A DNA stretch of 64,000 nt, taken from assembly GCA_027625915.1 (NCBI GenBank), contig JANTQA010000008.1:10355001-10419000 (forward strand), written 5' to 3'. This document shows positions 50,201-59,649 of the stretch, one piece after another. Origin of the DNA: Anaeramoeba flamelloides (Eukaryota > Metamonada > Anaeramoebidae). The position numbers and the translations under genes were made by a program. How positions within the stretch are numbered: the first letter of the stretch is position 1; every line of letters begins with the position of its first letter. The notes under the pieces are model-generated. The model made no database searches. It saw only the letters and a list, made by a program, of their open reading frames with translations, and was not told the origin of the DNA.

Positions 50201-51651
50201 ATGTCAATTTGGCGGATGTTGTCGAAGAGGCTGTGGCAGCAATAATGTGCTTACTTGATATATTTGTAACAGTTTCCATTGTCACGCCTTATTTTCTAAT
50301 CCCCTTAGTTTTCATTGTGATAATTTATTATAAATTGCTGAAATATTATAAAAAAACCTCCACCGAAATCAAAAGATTGGAGTCCAACTCGAGAAGCCCA
50401 ATTTATAATAATTTTTCTGAAACATTGAATGGCTTGCCAATCATTAGAGCGTTCCGGTCACAAGGTTTCTTTATTACCAAGCATCATAACAAAATAGATT
50501 TATTCGTTAAGACCCAATATACACAATTAGTCGCCAAAATTTGGTTAGATATTCGATTACAATTAATCGGCTCGCTTTTAATTTTTTCAAGTTCGTTTTT
50601 GGCTATTCTTTTTAAAGACTCCTTAAAGCCTTCCTTAATCGGATTGTCTTTGACGCAGTCAATTGTAACAACATGGATTTTTGGGTGGGTGGTAATCATA
50701 ATCACCGAATGCGAAAGGCAAATGAATTCTATTGAAAGGGTGATCGAATATTCAAATATTGAAAATGAAAAAAAAATTATACCCTCAAATTCTGGAAGCG
50801 ATAATGATAGTGATAATGGTGATGATTTTGGTGATGATTTTGATGATGAAGAGGATGATAAAAAAAGTCTAATTAAAAAAAATCAAGCAATAACAAGAAA
50901 ATTTCCTGAAGAGTGTGTGATTGAATTTCAAAATGTTTTTATGAAATATCGATCGGAATTGGGCTGTGTACTAAAGAATGTTTCATTTACAATACAACGC
51001 ATGGAAAAAATCGGAATAGTTGGCAGAACTGGCTCTGGAAAATCAAGTTTAATAATATGCTTATTCAGGATTGTGGAGCTATTTAAAGGGAAGATTTTCA
51101 TCAACGGCAAAGATATTTCTAAAATACATATAAATAAATTAAGATCCAAATTAACAATTATTCCCCAAGATCCCGTATTGTTTGAAGGGTCAATCCGTGA
51201 CAATTTGGACCCAATTAGCACTAATGTATCAGATGATAAGTTATGGTGGGCACTAGAAAGCACTCAATTAAAAGAGAAAGTGCACAAACTGGAGGGGCAA
51301 TTAGACTTCCAAATTACAGAGGGTGGGGACAATTTCTCTGTTGGCGAAAAGCAACTGTTTTGTTTAGCTCGAGCTTTGTTAAAACCAACAAAAATATTAA
51401 TTTTAGATGAAGCCACGTCAGATGTTGATAACAAAACAGATTCCGCAATACAATTTGTAATTAGAAACAATTTTAAAGATTGTACAATACTGACAATAGC
51501 CCATAGATTAAATACAATTATTGATTCAGATAGAATCATGGCCATAAACAATGGTCAATTGTTTGAATTTGATACCCCTCAAAATTTATTGAAGGACGAA
51601 AATAGTTTGTTTTATAAATTGATTCAAAAAGAAAAAAAAGTTTTGAAATAA
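47248..51651 (+). CDS. ABCC/MRP-type ABC transporter, full-length, 1467 aa
   Basis: A single-exon full transporter with order TMD1-NBD1-TMD2-NBD2 and no extra N-terminal TMD0, as in short MRPs. ABCC proteins export organic anions and conjugates. The start is an ATG followed by a Lys run, then FYGWVKPLMKLG, typical of the ABCC entry to TMD1. NBD1 has Walker A GSVGAGKSS (574-582), signature LSGGQKQR (664-671) and Walker B ILLLDDTLSSVDAH with Asp689 in the catalytic Glu position, as is usual for ABCC NBD1. The switch residue is Asn722 (VTNQQ) where His is normal. NBD2 has GRTGSGKSS (1259-1267), FSVGEKQ (1363-1369), ILILDEATSDVD (D1387, E1388) and His1419 (TIAHRL), so it looks fully catalytic. 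The linkers contain low-complexity Glu/Thr/Asn/Lys runs (about 489-520 and 795-835) and an acidic block before NBD2. Confidence 0.95.
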   Translation: MKKKKKKKNVSTFSKLFYGWVKPLMKLGSYKCIDYEDLFEIKEEDHCKHLSTEFESHYKKEFNETNDKPSLIRVLKNCYGKRIIQGLIPSLINTCLILISPFILMYILTRLEQKETTVLEFMPFVFLLCLITFLDGPLTGKFTFVVNSNLFRIQSVLISTIYRKSLKINRIILYYNSIFQEQTDNGSGIEDDFDFWNNNLDSTSNRNESLNSDEAQNESVLKPILENNYLSEYESVSQDSSIKGTLDQRKKTETKKKELLKKKTDSNLGKIMNLMTTDIETVLTAIRSLMIIPSKLLCVLVSLIFLIRLLGYAAIIGVSILIVSIPLYYAVYLLWAKLNDKIMDSCDLRMKKMNELLQGILLIKFYNWEKKFKRKINNCRNVEMKYIKQFMYLRILVLVIWFFFPILLYIFTYYSYVALGNKLTPVIVFTSLTLLEIMRIPLLLLPEFIGDLAKSKISIKRIVLFLTIQEIRNQQKGKGDFLRKKSETEIETKIEIEKEAETENETKNETETRINRKTLKKTKTNLDTKKENDQVKTKIQIINGDFSWYNNKEKTQLNNINLNINKPSLTMVIGSVGAGKSSLLSAILGEIPQVGGAKEIKGSIAYSSQEAWILNTSLKNNILFNKEFNEEYYHKVVECCNLLPDIRNLPAGDETEIGEKGVNLSGGQKQRINLARAIYSNKGILLLDDTLSSVDAHVGKYIFERCFMSDLLSNKIILLVTNQQHYLHFADNIIILKSNTIYKNDNLINLLEKHQYNFKKNFNIENNKLYKLIQEKAQNEKIGNENLFLKATQENIYQNENENKNKNKNEDEDENKNKNGNGNGNGNGNQSKNETITKKKLENEFERGKLIKEEEREVGNVNLNYYYQYIKSFGVFNFIIIIVAVILNVSIRSGLKFWLAIWTDGDIIKNKSDTWFIIRYFYFGLGSIITTFSGGVFLARGSIFASRIIHQKLLSRISKAPMKFFNTTPMGRILNRFNKDLNNIDVNLADVVEEAVAAIMCLLDIFVTVSIVTPYFLIPLVFIVIIYYKLLKYYKKTSTEIKRLESNSRSPIYNNFSETLNGLPIIRAFRSQGFFITKHHNKIDLFVKTQYTQLVAKIWLDIRLQLIGSLLIFSSSFLAILFKDSLKPSLIGLSLTQSIVTTWIFGWVVIIITECERQMNSIERVIEYSNIENEKKIIPSNSGSDNDSDNGDDFGDDFDDEEDDKKSLIKKNQAITRKFPEECVIEFQNVFMKYRSELGCVLKNVSFTIQRMEKIGIVGRTGSGKSSLIICLFRIVELFKGKIFINGKDISKIHINKLRSKLTIIPQDPVLFEGSIRDNLDPISTNVSDDKLWWALESTQLKEKVHKLEGQLDFQITEGGDNFSVGEKQLFCLARALLKPTKILILDEATSDVDNKTDSAIQFVIRNNFKDCTILTIAHRLNTIIDSDRIMAINNGQLFEFDTPQNLLKDENSLFYKLIQKEKKVLK

Positions 51652-51784
51652 GAACGTTAATTATATTCTGTTTTTTTTTTTTTTTTTACTTAATTTATCA
51701 TCAAATTCAAAAACTATTAACTACCAAAACGAATTTTTTGATATAAAAAAAAAAAAACATTCTTTTTATTTATTTATTATTATT

Positions 51785-51880
51785 TAAGTAGTGTAAATTA
51801 CACTCTAGTTGTCGTTATCCTTGACTTACCTTTCAGGAATTCAAGCTTAAAACCATAGATTTCACGATTATTAATTAATG
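51785..51880 (+). repeat. Short direct repeat P, copy 1
   Basis: It matches 54525-54620 in the same orientation: GTAAATTACA, CTTTCAGGAA, AAGCTTAAAA/AAGCTAAAAA, then TAGATTTCACGATT. The two copies bracket the C1-Q1-B2 block. Confidence 0.6.
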
Positions 51881-52163
51881 AAAAAAATTTTAAACTGCAT
51901 TATTTGATTAAAATTAATTCATTATAGATTTATTTCTTTTAATTTGCTTTGAAATATCAATCTTTTTTTTTTTTTTTTCATAGAAACGAACATACCCATA
52001 AAAAATTATTAAAATTTTCTATAATTTCCTTCTGTTAATATTTTAAAAATAAATGAAAAACAATATTTGAATCTTTATTGATTATTTATTTGAATTTTTA
52101 TTTATTATATATAATATCTATTTAAACAATTAGTAAATTTCCCGAATTTTATAATTTTTTTTC

Positions 52164-52432
52164 GTGTTAAAGGTTAGATAAAAAAACTCATCTAATCTTT
52201 TAAAGAAAGAATTTTGAAGTGAGTAAATTCGATACTTCCAATTCAAAGAGCGTCTAAGATAGACGCAGTCTTCAGAAGTAATTGAAACTTAATTAAGTTT
52301 TGCGAAAGAAAAAATGGAGAAGAAAAAATGAGGAGTCTAGAAAAATTAAAGAAAAGTAAAAAAAAAAAAAACCAAAAGTAAGGAAAAAATAAGAGGTTTG
52401 AGAAACCTGAAGTTTTCTGATTATTATGTGGA
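52164..52432 (+). repeat. Family C structured element, copy 1
   Basis: It aligns with the minus strand of 18360-18690. Hairpin H1: TTAGAT...ATCTAA (52174-52195). H2: outer stem GAATT (52210)/AATTC (52240), inner GAAGT/ACTTC. H3: GCGTCTAAGATAGACGC (52250-52266). Against copy 2, H3 has two compensatory changes (C-G for T-A and G-C for A-T). After H3 comes CAGTC, TCAGAAGTA and an A/G-rich stretch, then GAGGTTTGAGAAACCTGAAG, itself a small hairpin. It starts about 0.51 kb after the ABCC stop codon on the coding strand. There is no conserved open frame. It could be a structured RNA (3' UTR element or ncRNA) or a hairpin-rich transposable repeat. Confidence 0.68.
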
Positions 52433-52544
52433 TTTCAGAATTGTTGAACTTGATCGATAACTTGATTATCTATAAGTTGTTAAAAAAAGAATGTTGGTTT
52501 TTAGTTTTTGTGAAATATTTTTTGTTCAGTTTCTGCAATTGATG

Positions 52545-53565
52545 CCAAGGGTCGCTGTGTGTTGTTAAGTACCATAGAGTTCTTTAGAGTGTCATAGAGT
52601 ACCTAGCTTTTCTATGATTCAAAATAATAGAGAAAAACCAAAGATTTGACCCACATCTTTTAAATTGAGGAAAAAGTCAACGGAGTTTTTTGGATTTTTC
52701 TGTATTTATCTGTTAAGTTCGTTAGGTTTTTTTTGAGTTTTCTATTTATTTATGATTTTCTTGGTTTTTTTTTTAATTTTTCTGTTTTATTTATTAAGTG
52801 GTCTCGGTTTTTAGAGTTTTCTATTTATTTGTGAAGTGCCTAGGTTTTCTTGGGGTTTTCTTTTTTATATATAAGTGTTCTAGGTTTTTTTGAGGTTTCC
52901 TGCTTAATCTATCAAATCTATTGTTTTTTCTTAATTAGCAGACAACTCAAGAAAACCTAAATACTTTTTTTTTCACTTTAAGAAATAAAAAGAAAACTTA
53001 AGTAAGTTTTTTTTTAATTTAAGAAAAAAAAAAATCTTAGACCGCTTTCCAGAATTCAGAAGAATATAGAAAAATCAAACATTTGATAAAATTCTTATAA
53101 ATTCTGGAAAATCTAATGTGAAATTTTTTTACTAAATTAAGATATTTTATTTTTATTTCTCAATTTAAAAAACATAAACCCTAGTTATCCAAAATTCGAA
53201 TGAATTGAGTATAAAAATTGATTTCGCTCTATTCTTCTGTATTCTTGAAAAACACCGTTAGGTTTTTTTGATTTTTCTGTTTAATTTGAAAATAGATGGA
53301 TTTTCGTTAGCTTTTTTTGAGTTTTCTCTTTATTTGGAAAATCAATAGATTTACGTTTGGTTTCTTTTTACTATTTAAAATAAACCGAGAATTTATTAAA
53401 ATTTTCTGTTTTTTTCAAAAAGTAAAACAAAACCTAGAACACTTTATAATAAAATAGAAAACCTCAAGAAAACTGTGACACTCTACGGTAATCCACAACA
53501 CTCTATGGTACTTGATACCACACCACGACACTCTAAAGTACTTCTTCAGAATTCACAAGAGGTCT
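52545..53565. mobile_element. Foldback element Q, copy 1, with tandem sub-repeats
   Basis: The outer arms are inverted: TTAAGTACCATAGAGT (about 52564) against ACTCTATGGTACTTGAT (about 53499). Inside the left arm are several imperfect tandem units of roughly 55 bases, each with GGTTTTTTTGAGTTTTCTATTTATTT and variants (52700-52920). The right side has the inverted form (AAACCTAGAACACTT, AATAGAAAACCT; 53425-53470). The centre holds paired blocks CTTTCCAGAATTCAGAAGAATA and CTATTCTTCTGTATTCTTG. It is non-coding, with architecture like foldback transposons. Confidence 0.68.
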
Positions 53566-53730
53566 CGAAATCAGATAAAAATATTACCAATAATAAATAA
53601 AAATTCACACAATCTGCAATTAATAATTGGTCTTTCCACTGTTCTTAGTTTCTTTTTTAATTTGAAAGAATGGTGTAAAATATTTGATTTGAATAAATTC
53701 TTTTGTACAATTAAAAAAAAAAAAAAAATA

Positions 53731-53800
53731 TGCTCCTGGCGTCCCTCAACGACACTACCCCCAGAATAGAGAGCTATTGGTTCGACCTCTATTTTTTTTT
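53731..53800 (+). other. GC-rich patch ending in hairpin and T-run
   Basis: A sharply GC-richer stretch (CTCCTGGCGTCCCTCAACG) leads to a 7-bp hairpin, AATAGAG (53765-53771) with CTCTATT (53787-53793), running into nine T. The loop contains GGTTCGACCTC (53779-53789), near the RNA polymerase III B-box consensus. No cloverleaf could be drawn, so it is not a tRNA gene. It could be a small pol III gene or SINE tail, or a chance remnant. Confidence 0.35.
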
Positions 53801-53802
53801 GT

Positions 53803-54470
53803 CAATTCATTAATAACCAACCAATTTTGAAAAAAAATTATATTTGATTTTATTATCCCAAATACTTCTTGAACTAAAAGAAGAAAAATGTTAGATCTGC
53901 CAGTTCTTCAAAATATAAAATAAAGATATTTTATTGTAAAAATAATAACATTCTACCAATCTAAAAAAATATCCATTAATAAGTATTCTCAGATATCTGG
54001 AATAATTCTTTCTTATATGCTAATTCAATTCCAATCTCATTAAAAATCATTTTGAGTTTTCTACTAAACTAAAATTCAATTTTTAAATTTATTTGTCAAA
54101 TTAAAAACTTTTTAAAAATCAAAAGTAATTTTTGACAAATAAAAAAAAATAAAGTAACGAAATTTTCAAAGAGATACAATATAAATGATCTCCAAAATTC
54201 ACAAGCAACAACAACTATGACAACACACCACTTTAAATATTAATTTAGTTTTGAAATATTTCCAAGATAAGAGGAATTATTACCTAATGAAGAAACACTA
54301 AATATTGAAAATTGCAGAACAACATTTTGAGGTTAAAAAATTTCTTTCCATACTTTAATGATCAGAACTTTAAAGAGAAGAAACTGACCCAACCATTCCT
54401 TGCTTTATAAAAATAGCAAATTAATTCCAAATAGAGGAAAAATAAACCACAAATTTTTAATCGAGGTCGT
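53803..54470 (+). repeat. Repeat segment B, copy 2
   Basis: Counterpart of 21218-21860 in the same orientation. It ends just before TCGTTTCATTTA (54468-54479), which echoes the A-family text TCGTTTCATTATTT that follows B1. That supports A and B being parts of one family. Confidence 0.78.
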
Positions 54471-54524
54471 TTCATTTACATGAATTTTTAACAAGCATTC
54501 TAATTTTATGATTCTTGAAATCTA

Positions 54525-54620
54525 AAAATTGTAAATTACAGTCTTGATGTCTTTTTAGTTAAATTTCTTTCAGGAAATTTAAGCTAAAAAACGTAGATTT
54601 CACGATTGTTCAAGAGAAAT
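54525..54620 (+). repeat. Short direct repeat P, copy 2
   Basis: Counterpart of 51785-51880 (GTAAATTACAGTC, TTTCTTTCAGGAA, TAAGCTAAAAAACGTAGATT, then TCACGATTG). Confidence 0.6.
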
Positions 54621-55047
54621 ACACACCCAAATTATTTTTCTGGTCGAAAAAGCAAAAACAAAAATCTACAAAAAAATATGAAGAAAGAATAAAGAGCAAA
54701 AAAAAAAAAATATAAAATAATTATTGTAATTTTTGATACTTTGCTTTAGATTTTGAAGTATCATATTTATTTAAAGATTAGAAAATTTTGTTTTTCTGAG
54801 ATCTATTTATTTTTATAAATATAATAATAAAAAAAAAAAAAAATACAGACTTTTCAAAAAAGTTCATGATTATAATTTAAAATAGTTAAATTTGGCAAAG
54901 TCATTATATTCTCTGAATATTTTTTTTAAAGGAATGAATTATTTTTTTTTTTTAAATTTTTTTTGTAAGTTAATGAAGCTAATTAATAACTGATCAATAA
55001 ATATAAAGATCTATTTTTGTTATGTTAAAATGAAATGTTATTCCAAT

Positions 55048-58000
55048 TTATAGAATGGAGCATTTTCTTTTTCCTTTGATTTTATTTGTCTTTTTTGGTT
55101 CCAAAAGATGAATGCGCTCTTTAATTGTACGGACAAGTGAAAAGAAAGCTTCTTCTACGTTAAATCTTGTTTTAGCAGATGTTTCAATATAAGGCCCATC
55201 AAAGGTATTTGCTAATTCTTCGCCTTCTGAAGTTTTGATAACACGATCATCAACCAAATCTACTTTGTTTCCAACTAAACAAATTGGATATTCTGTTGAG
55301 TCCTTAACTCTTACGATCTATGTTATGAAAATACAAACAAAAAAATAAATAAATAATAATAATAGAAGTCCATTTAGTAAAGTTAAAACAATATTATTGT
55401 TATACAATTTGAAATAGAAAATTATAATTGTGTTAAAAGTCTTTAAACAGCCCCTTGAACAAGTTATCAAAAAAATAATAAAAAAAAAGATTATAATTTA
55501 CAACTTGCAAATATTAAATATTCTTATTCTTATTTTTGTCAAGATTTAAAAAAGAAAAAAGCATCAAAAAAAAATGAGTGCTTGAGTGAAAATCCTGAAC
55601 AATTATTTTCGAATTATTAATTTTTGTTTCCAAATATTTAATAAGAAATTAAAATATCACTTTTTTGCTATTTTTCTTCCTCTATTATTTTTTTATTTTG
55701 ATATATTTTTCTTTTAATACTCACCTTTTTTCAGTACATCAATAAATAAATAAAAAACACTTTTTTCCCATCACCTTTGTTAAGTACAATTTGATGAATA
55801 AAAAAAAAAATAAAATGTTTTCAAAAGAATGGATGAGATGGAAAAAAAAAAAAAGTGATATTATTTTATTATTTAAAGGAGGAATTGTTAATTCTTCTTA
55901 TTTGCCGTTAGGTTTTTTTTAAGCTAACTGTTTATTTTGAAAATCAATAGATTTTCATTAGGTTTTTTTGAGGTTTCTATTAATTTAGAAAATCAATAGA
56001 TTTTCGTTAGGTTTTTTTTACTTTTTGAAATAAACGGAAAATTTTGCAAAATTTTCTGTTTATTTCTAAAGTAAAAAAAACCTAGAACACTTAACAAATA
56101 AAACAGAAAACTCAAAAAAACCTAGAACAATTCACAAATAAAATAGAAAAATTAAAAAAAAACCTCCATTAGCTTTTCTGGAATTTAAAAGATTAGAGAA
56201 AAATCTTTGGTTTTACTCTATTCTTTTGAATTTTGGGAAAGCTGGGCACTCGACGGCATTTCCATTAGTTTTTTTTTTTAATTTTTGTTTTGATTAGAAA
56301 ATCAATTGATTTTTGAAACAAAACCAAGAATTAAATAAAAAAAAAAAAAAAAAAAAGCGCCGTTATCTTTTCAGAATTCCTAAACTTAAGTCAGAAATTG
56401 TTTTAAAGACTCAAAATGCGTTTATTATTCATTAGGGATCACAAATATATTGAATCTTTTTCTCGAATAATATATAAAAAAAAAAAAAAAAAAAAAAAAA
56501 AAGACTTTTTTAGAGATATCCCATTCTGCTTTTGAGCTCTTTTATGAGTATTTGGGTATTATTTTTGATCTCTTTTTTTTTTTATAAAGAGAGCGAAACA
56601 AAAACTGACGAAACATATGGCCAAGGTAGATCTTTCATAAAATCATTATTATTTTTTGGTAATTCGAATGATTAAAAAATTTTTATTTAGAAGTGTAATT
56701 CTTTTTTGTTTGGAAATAGTAAAGCCGTTTTCAGAAAAACTAAGAATTTTAATAATCCATCAACATACTGATCTCTTCAAGTTGTTAAAATGTTTATGGG
56801 TACTGTTAGTTGATAAATAAATTAAATAGAATTTTTATTTCTCATTCCAGAAATACATTTTCAAAAATCTTGAGATAAGGATAAATTTTTTAATGCCTTA
56901 AATTGAGTTAAATTATGTTTTTTCTCTTTATTGGTTGGAATTCAACCGAATTTTTTTCTAAATAATATTCTTTTTTTGGAAATTCAAATGAAAATTTCGT
57001 TCATATTATTTATATTTCTTAAGGATGTCCATTCCCAATGAATTCTTCAGATACACTACAAATGGAACCCTTTTTAGATTGATTAGGGTTCAGAAGATCT
57101 TTTATCCACAGTTAAAATAAATTTATTTTTGCAAAAAAAGGAGGTTTTTTGGCTTTTTTTGGTTGTTATTTTTTTTCAACTTTAAAAACTTACTTCTCAA
57201 GTACTTAAAAATACATCATAAGAAGATATATACCAGTTAGTTTTTCATTGAAGTCAGTTATTAGTATTTTGGTAAAATAATGTGGTAAAATTCAATAATT
57301 TCCACATAAAGCAATACTACTCTCACATTTGAACTCTTTGTTAATGGAGTATTTAACAATAGAATATAATAATAAAAAACTTAAAAGTCTACATTTTTTG
57401 CAAATCAATTTTTAATAGAATCTGTTGAATAAAGATCTTCTGAACCTTAATCAATCTAAAAAGGGTTCCATTTGTAGTGTATCTGAAGAATTCATTGGGA
57501 ACGGACCTCATTAAAAGTAATTTTTAAAATTTTTGACTTTTCACTTTGATTAAAATGGTAGATAAAAAAAAAAAAAAAAAAAAAAATACATTTCTTCTTT
57601 CCTTATTGATTTAAACATTTTGAAAAGTGAAGATCATTAGTTTTAAAAAGTGTATCCAAAAACTATTTAAAAGAGTGAACCAAATGGTCTGAGTAAACTT
57701 TTTAAAACTTTTGTTACACATTTTTTTTAGAGTGACTTTAAAAGTGGATAGAAAAAATAATTTTTTGTTTTTCAAAAAATAATAAAAAAAAAAAAAAAAA
57801 TTAAAAAAAAACAAAAACATCGAATTTGTTGATGCGATCCACTCATTAAAACAAACCTGCTTTCCAGAATTACAATTGTTGAACAAGTTTGAAAACTAAA
57901 ATACTGTTCCCTTGGGTTGTTGGTGAAAAAAAAAAAAAAAAAAAAAATAAATAAATAAGAAAAAATAAAAATAAATAAATATTTACCATTTCACGTAATT

Positions 58001-58321
58001 CACCAGCTTCTTCAAATGATGGTCTGGATGTAACAGAAAATACAAGTAAAAAGCCATGACCAGCTTTTAAATACTATAAACATCAACAAGATCAAAAAAT
58101 AAAGGAGATGATTTAAATAAAAAAATTAATGGAATAAAAATTAAAAGGGTTTGTTGGAGGAAGGAAAATATTACTTGTTCTCTCATTGCACTATACTCTT
58201 CTTGACCAGCAGTATCCATGATGTCTAATAAACAAGTTTCTTCGTCTACAACAACTTGTTTTCTGTAAGATTCTTCAATTGTTGGATCTTTTGAAATTTA
58301 CAAATCCACAAAAAATAAAAA

Positions 58322-58357
<36 letters not shown>

Positions 58358-58642
58358 ATTTGTCTGAAAAAAACAAAAGAGCAAGAAACAAAAAGACAAA
58401 AAAATTCTTTTAAGCATACCATATTCTGTGACAAAATGGTTTTGTAAAAATTGGATTGTAAGTGCAGATTTTCCCACACCACCTGCTCCTACAACAACAA
58501 GCTATTCATTAAAGGGTGATGAATAAAATTTAAAAGTAAAAAAATTATTATTTAAAAAACAAACCAGAGAACTAAAAGGGAAAAAATTTGGAATGCTAAA
58601 AACAAGAGCCAGTACCTTGTATGATTGTCCTTGGGTTGACAT
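55048..58642 (-). CDS. Ras small GTPase, 192 aa, CAAX box CSIL
   Basis: Five exons: 58642-58616, 58501-58420, 58287-58175, 58073-57987 and 55317-55048, all joining in frame with GTA donors and AG acceptors. All Ras motifs are present: P-loop GAGGVGKS (14-21; Gly16 equals human Gly12), effector loop [24 protein letters not shown] (Gln65 equals human Gln61), NKVDL (120-124) and ETSAK. The tail is Lys-rich ([10 protein letters not shown]) and ends CSIL. A terminal Leu in a CAAX box usually favours geranylgeranylation, so the protein probably sits on membranes by prenyl plus polybasic anchoring. Effector and catalytic residues are intact, so it should cycle normally and be open to RasGAP control. 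Introns 1-3 are 114, 132 and 101 bases, but intron 4 is 2669 bases and full of repeats. Confidence 0.96.
55905..56265. mobile_element. Foldback element Q, copy 2
   Basis: It shares with Q1 the units GTTAGGTTTTTTTGAGG, GAAAATCAATAGATTTTCGT (twice, 55957-56010) and the inverted AAACCTAGAACACTT, AATAGAAAA. The right end folds on itself: GCTTTTCTGGAATTTAAAAG (56172) pairs with CTTTTGAATTTTGGGAAAGC (56224-56243). Confidence 0.65.
57020..57508. mobile_element. Inverted-repeat element D, copy 1
   Basis: The left arm (57022-57112) and right arm (57418-57506) are inverted repeats, almost identical over about 85 bases (CCCAATGAATTCTTCAGATA, CACTACAAATGGAACCC, TTTTTAGATTGATTA, GGTTCAGAAGATCTTT). The 305-base interior has interrupted codons related to D2 and D3. 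It inserted within Ras intron 4. The arm identity suggests recent origin or gene conversion between arms. Confidence 0.85.
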
Positions 58643-59204
58643 TCTTAAAAGCAAAAATTACAATATTTTTTAAATTAATTAACAAAAAGAAAAAATGAGT
58701 TTAATTGTTTGTAAAAAAAACAATACACATTTTTTCTAAATATCGATTTGTTTTTCAAAACTGATTACAAACCACCTTTTCTCGAGATCAAATTTCTAAA
58801 ATAATTCTAAACTTATTAGAAATCCAAACAAAAAATTTTAATTACAAATAATTTTTAGATCTCGAAAAGTTAGAACAAACAATTGATTTAAATGGCAGAA
58901 CGCTAATTAAAAGAGTTTATGTGTTGAAAATTTTTATTAGGTATTTTAGTTTGAAATTCCATTTAATGGAAATTTTGATAGGAGATTATTTCAGATTATT
59001 TTTCTTTTTTTGATTCTACAAAATTTCTTTCCTTTTGGATTCTGAGAACACAAAACATTAGAAACAAACAAGATTACCAAAAAGACTAAACAAAAAGAGA
59101 AAGATCACAAATTTCAATCTATTTTTTTGAAATTTCTACTAAAAAAAAATATTAAACTGGGAAATGAAAATTTAATCACATTTATTCTTCAAATATTTGT
59201 AATA

Positions 59205-59590
59205 TAAAAAAGTGTATCCCAAAAACATTCTTCAAATATATTGCAAATGTAGTACTTTTTGTTTCGTTAAGGTTCAGATGAACTTTAATCAACAGATTCT
59301 ATTAAAAATTATTTTTCGAAAATGGAGACTTTTGAGTTTTTTATTATATAATATTATATTGTTAAACATCCATTAACAAAGAGTTCAAATGTGGAGAGTA
59401 GTACCGTTTTCTAGGACAATTATTGATTTTTTTTTAGTAAGGAGTTTTTTTGGATTGATAACTAACCAAATTTGATAAAATAATTGGGTAAATATTTCTT
59501 CAGATGTATTTTTTAGTACTTGATAAGTAGGTTTTGGGTTTTTTAAAAAAAAAACAAAAAAAGCCAAAAAAAAAAACTATTTTTTGGAAA
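59205..59590 (-). repeat. Family D, copy 2
   Basis: In reverse orientation to D1. Shared blocks are TTAAGGTTCAGA, AATCAACAGATTCTATTAAAAATT, AAAAGTCT-CATTTT, TTGAACTCTTTGTTAATGGA, GTACTACTCTC and TATCAAGTACT. A 60-codon frame (59567-59385; QVLKNTSEE, NGTTLHI) corresponds to broken codons in D1. It lies 0.56-0.95 kb upstream of the Ras start. Confidence 0.72.
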
Positions 59591-59649
59591 GAAAATTTAT
59601 TTTTATTGTGGACCAGAGATTGTAATAACCCTGGCCAATCTTAAAAAAG

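Larger units (their letters stand above)
51652..55047. other. Intergenic region between convergent ABCC and Ras genes
   Basis: These 3.4 kb hold no gene. Order: P1 (51785-51880), C1 (52164-52432), the foldback Q1 (52545-53565), a GC-rich patch with a hairpin and T-run (53731-53800), B2 (53803-54470) and P2 (54525-54620). Confidence 0.65.
55318..57986 (-). other. Ras intron 4 (2.7 kb) carrying Q2 and D1
   Basis: Bounded by ATG|GTAAAT and ATAG|ATCGTA. It holds foldback Q2 (55905-56265), a long A tract (56477-56503), the inverted-repeat element D1 (57020-57508) and A tracts near 57567 and 57930. There is no exon-like sequence. This is roughly 20 times the size of the gene's other introns. Confidence 0.85.
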
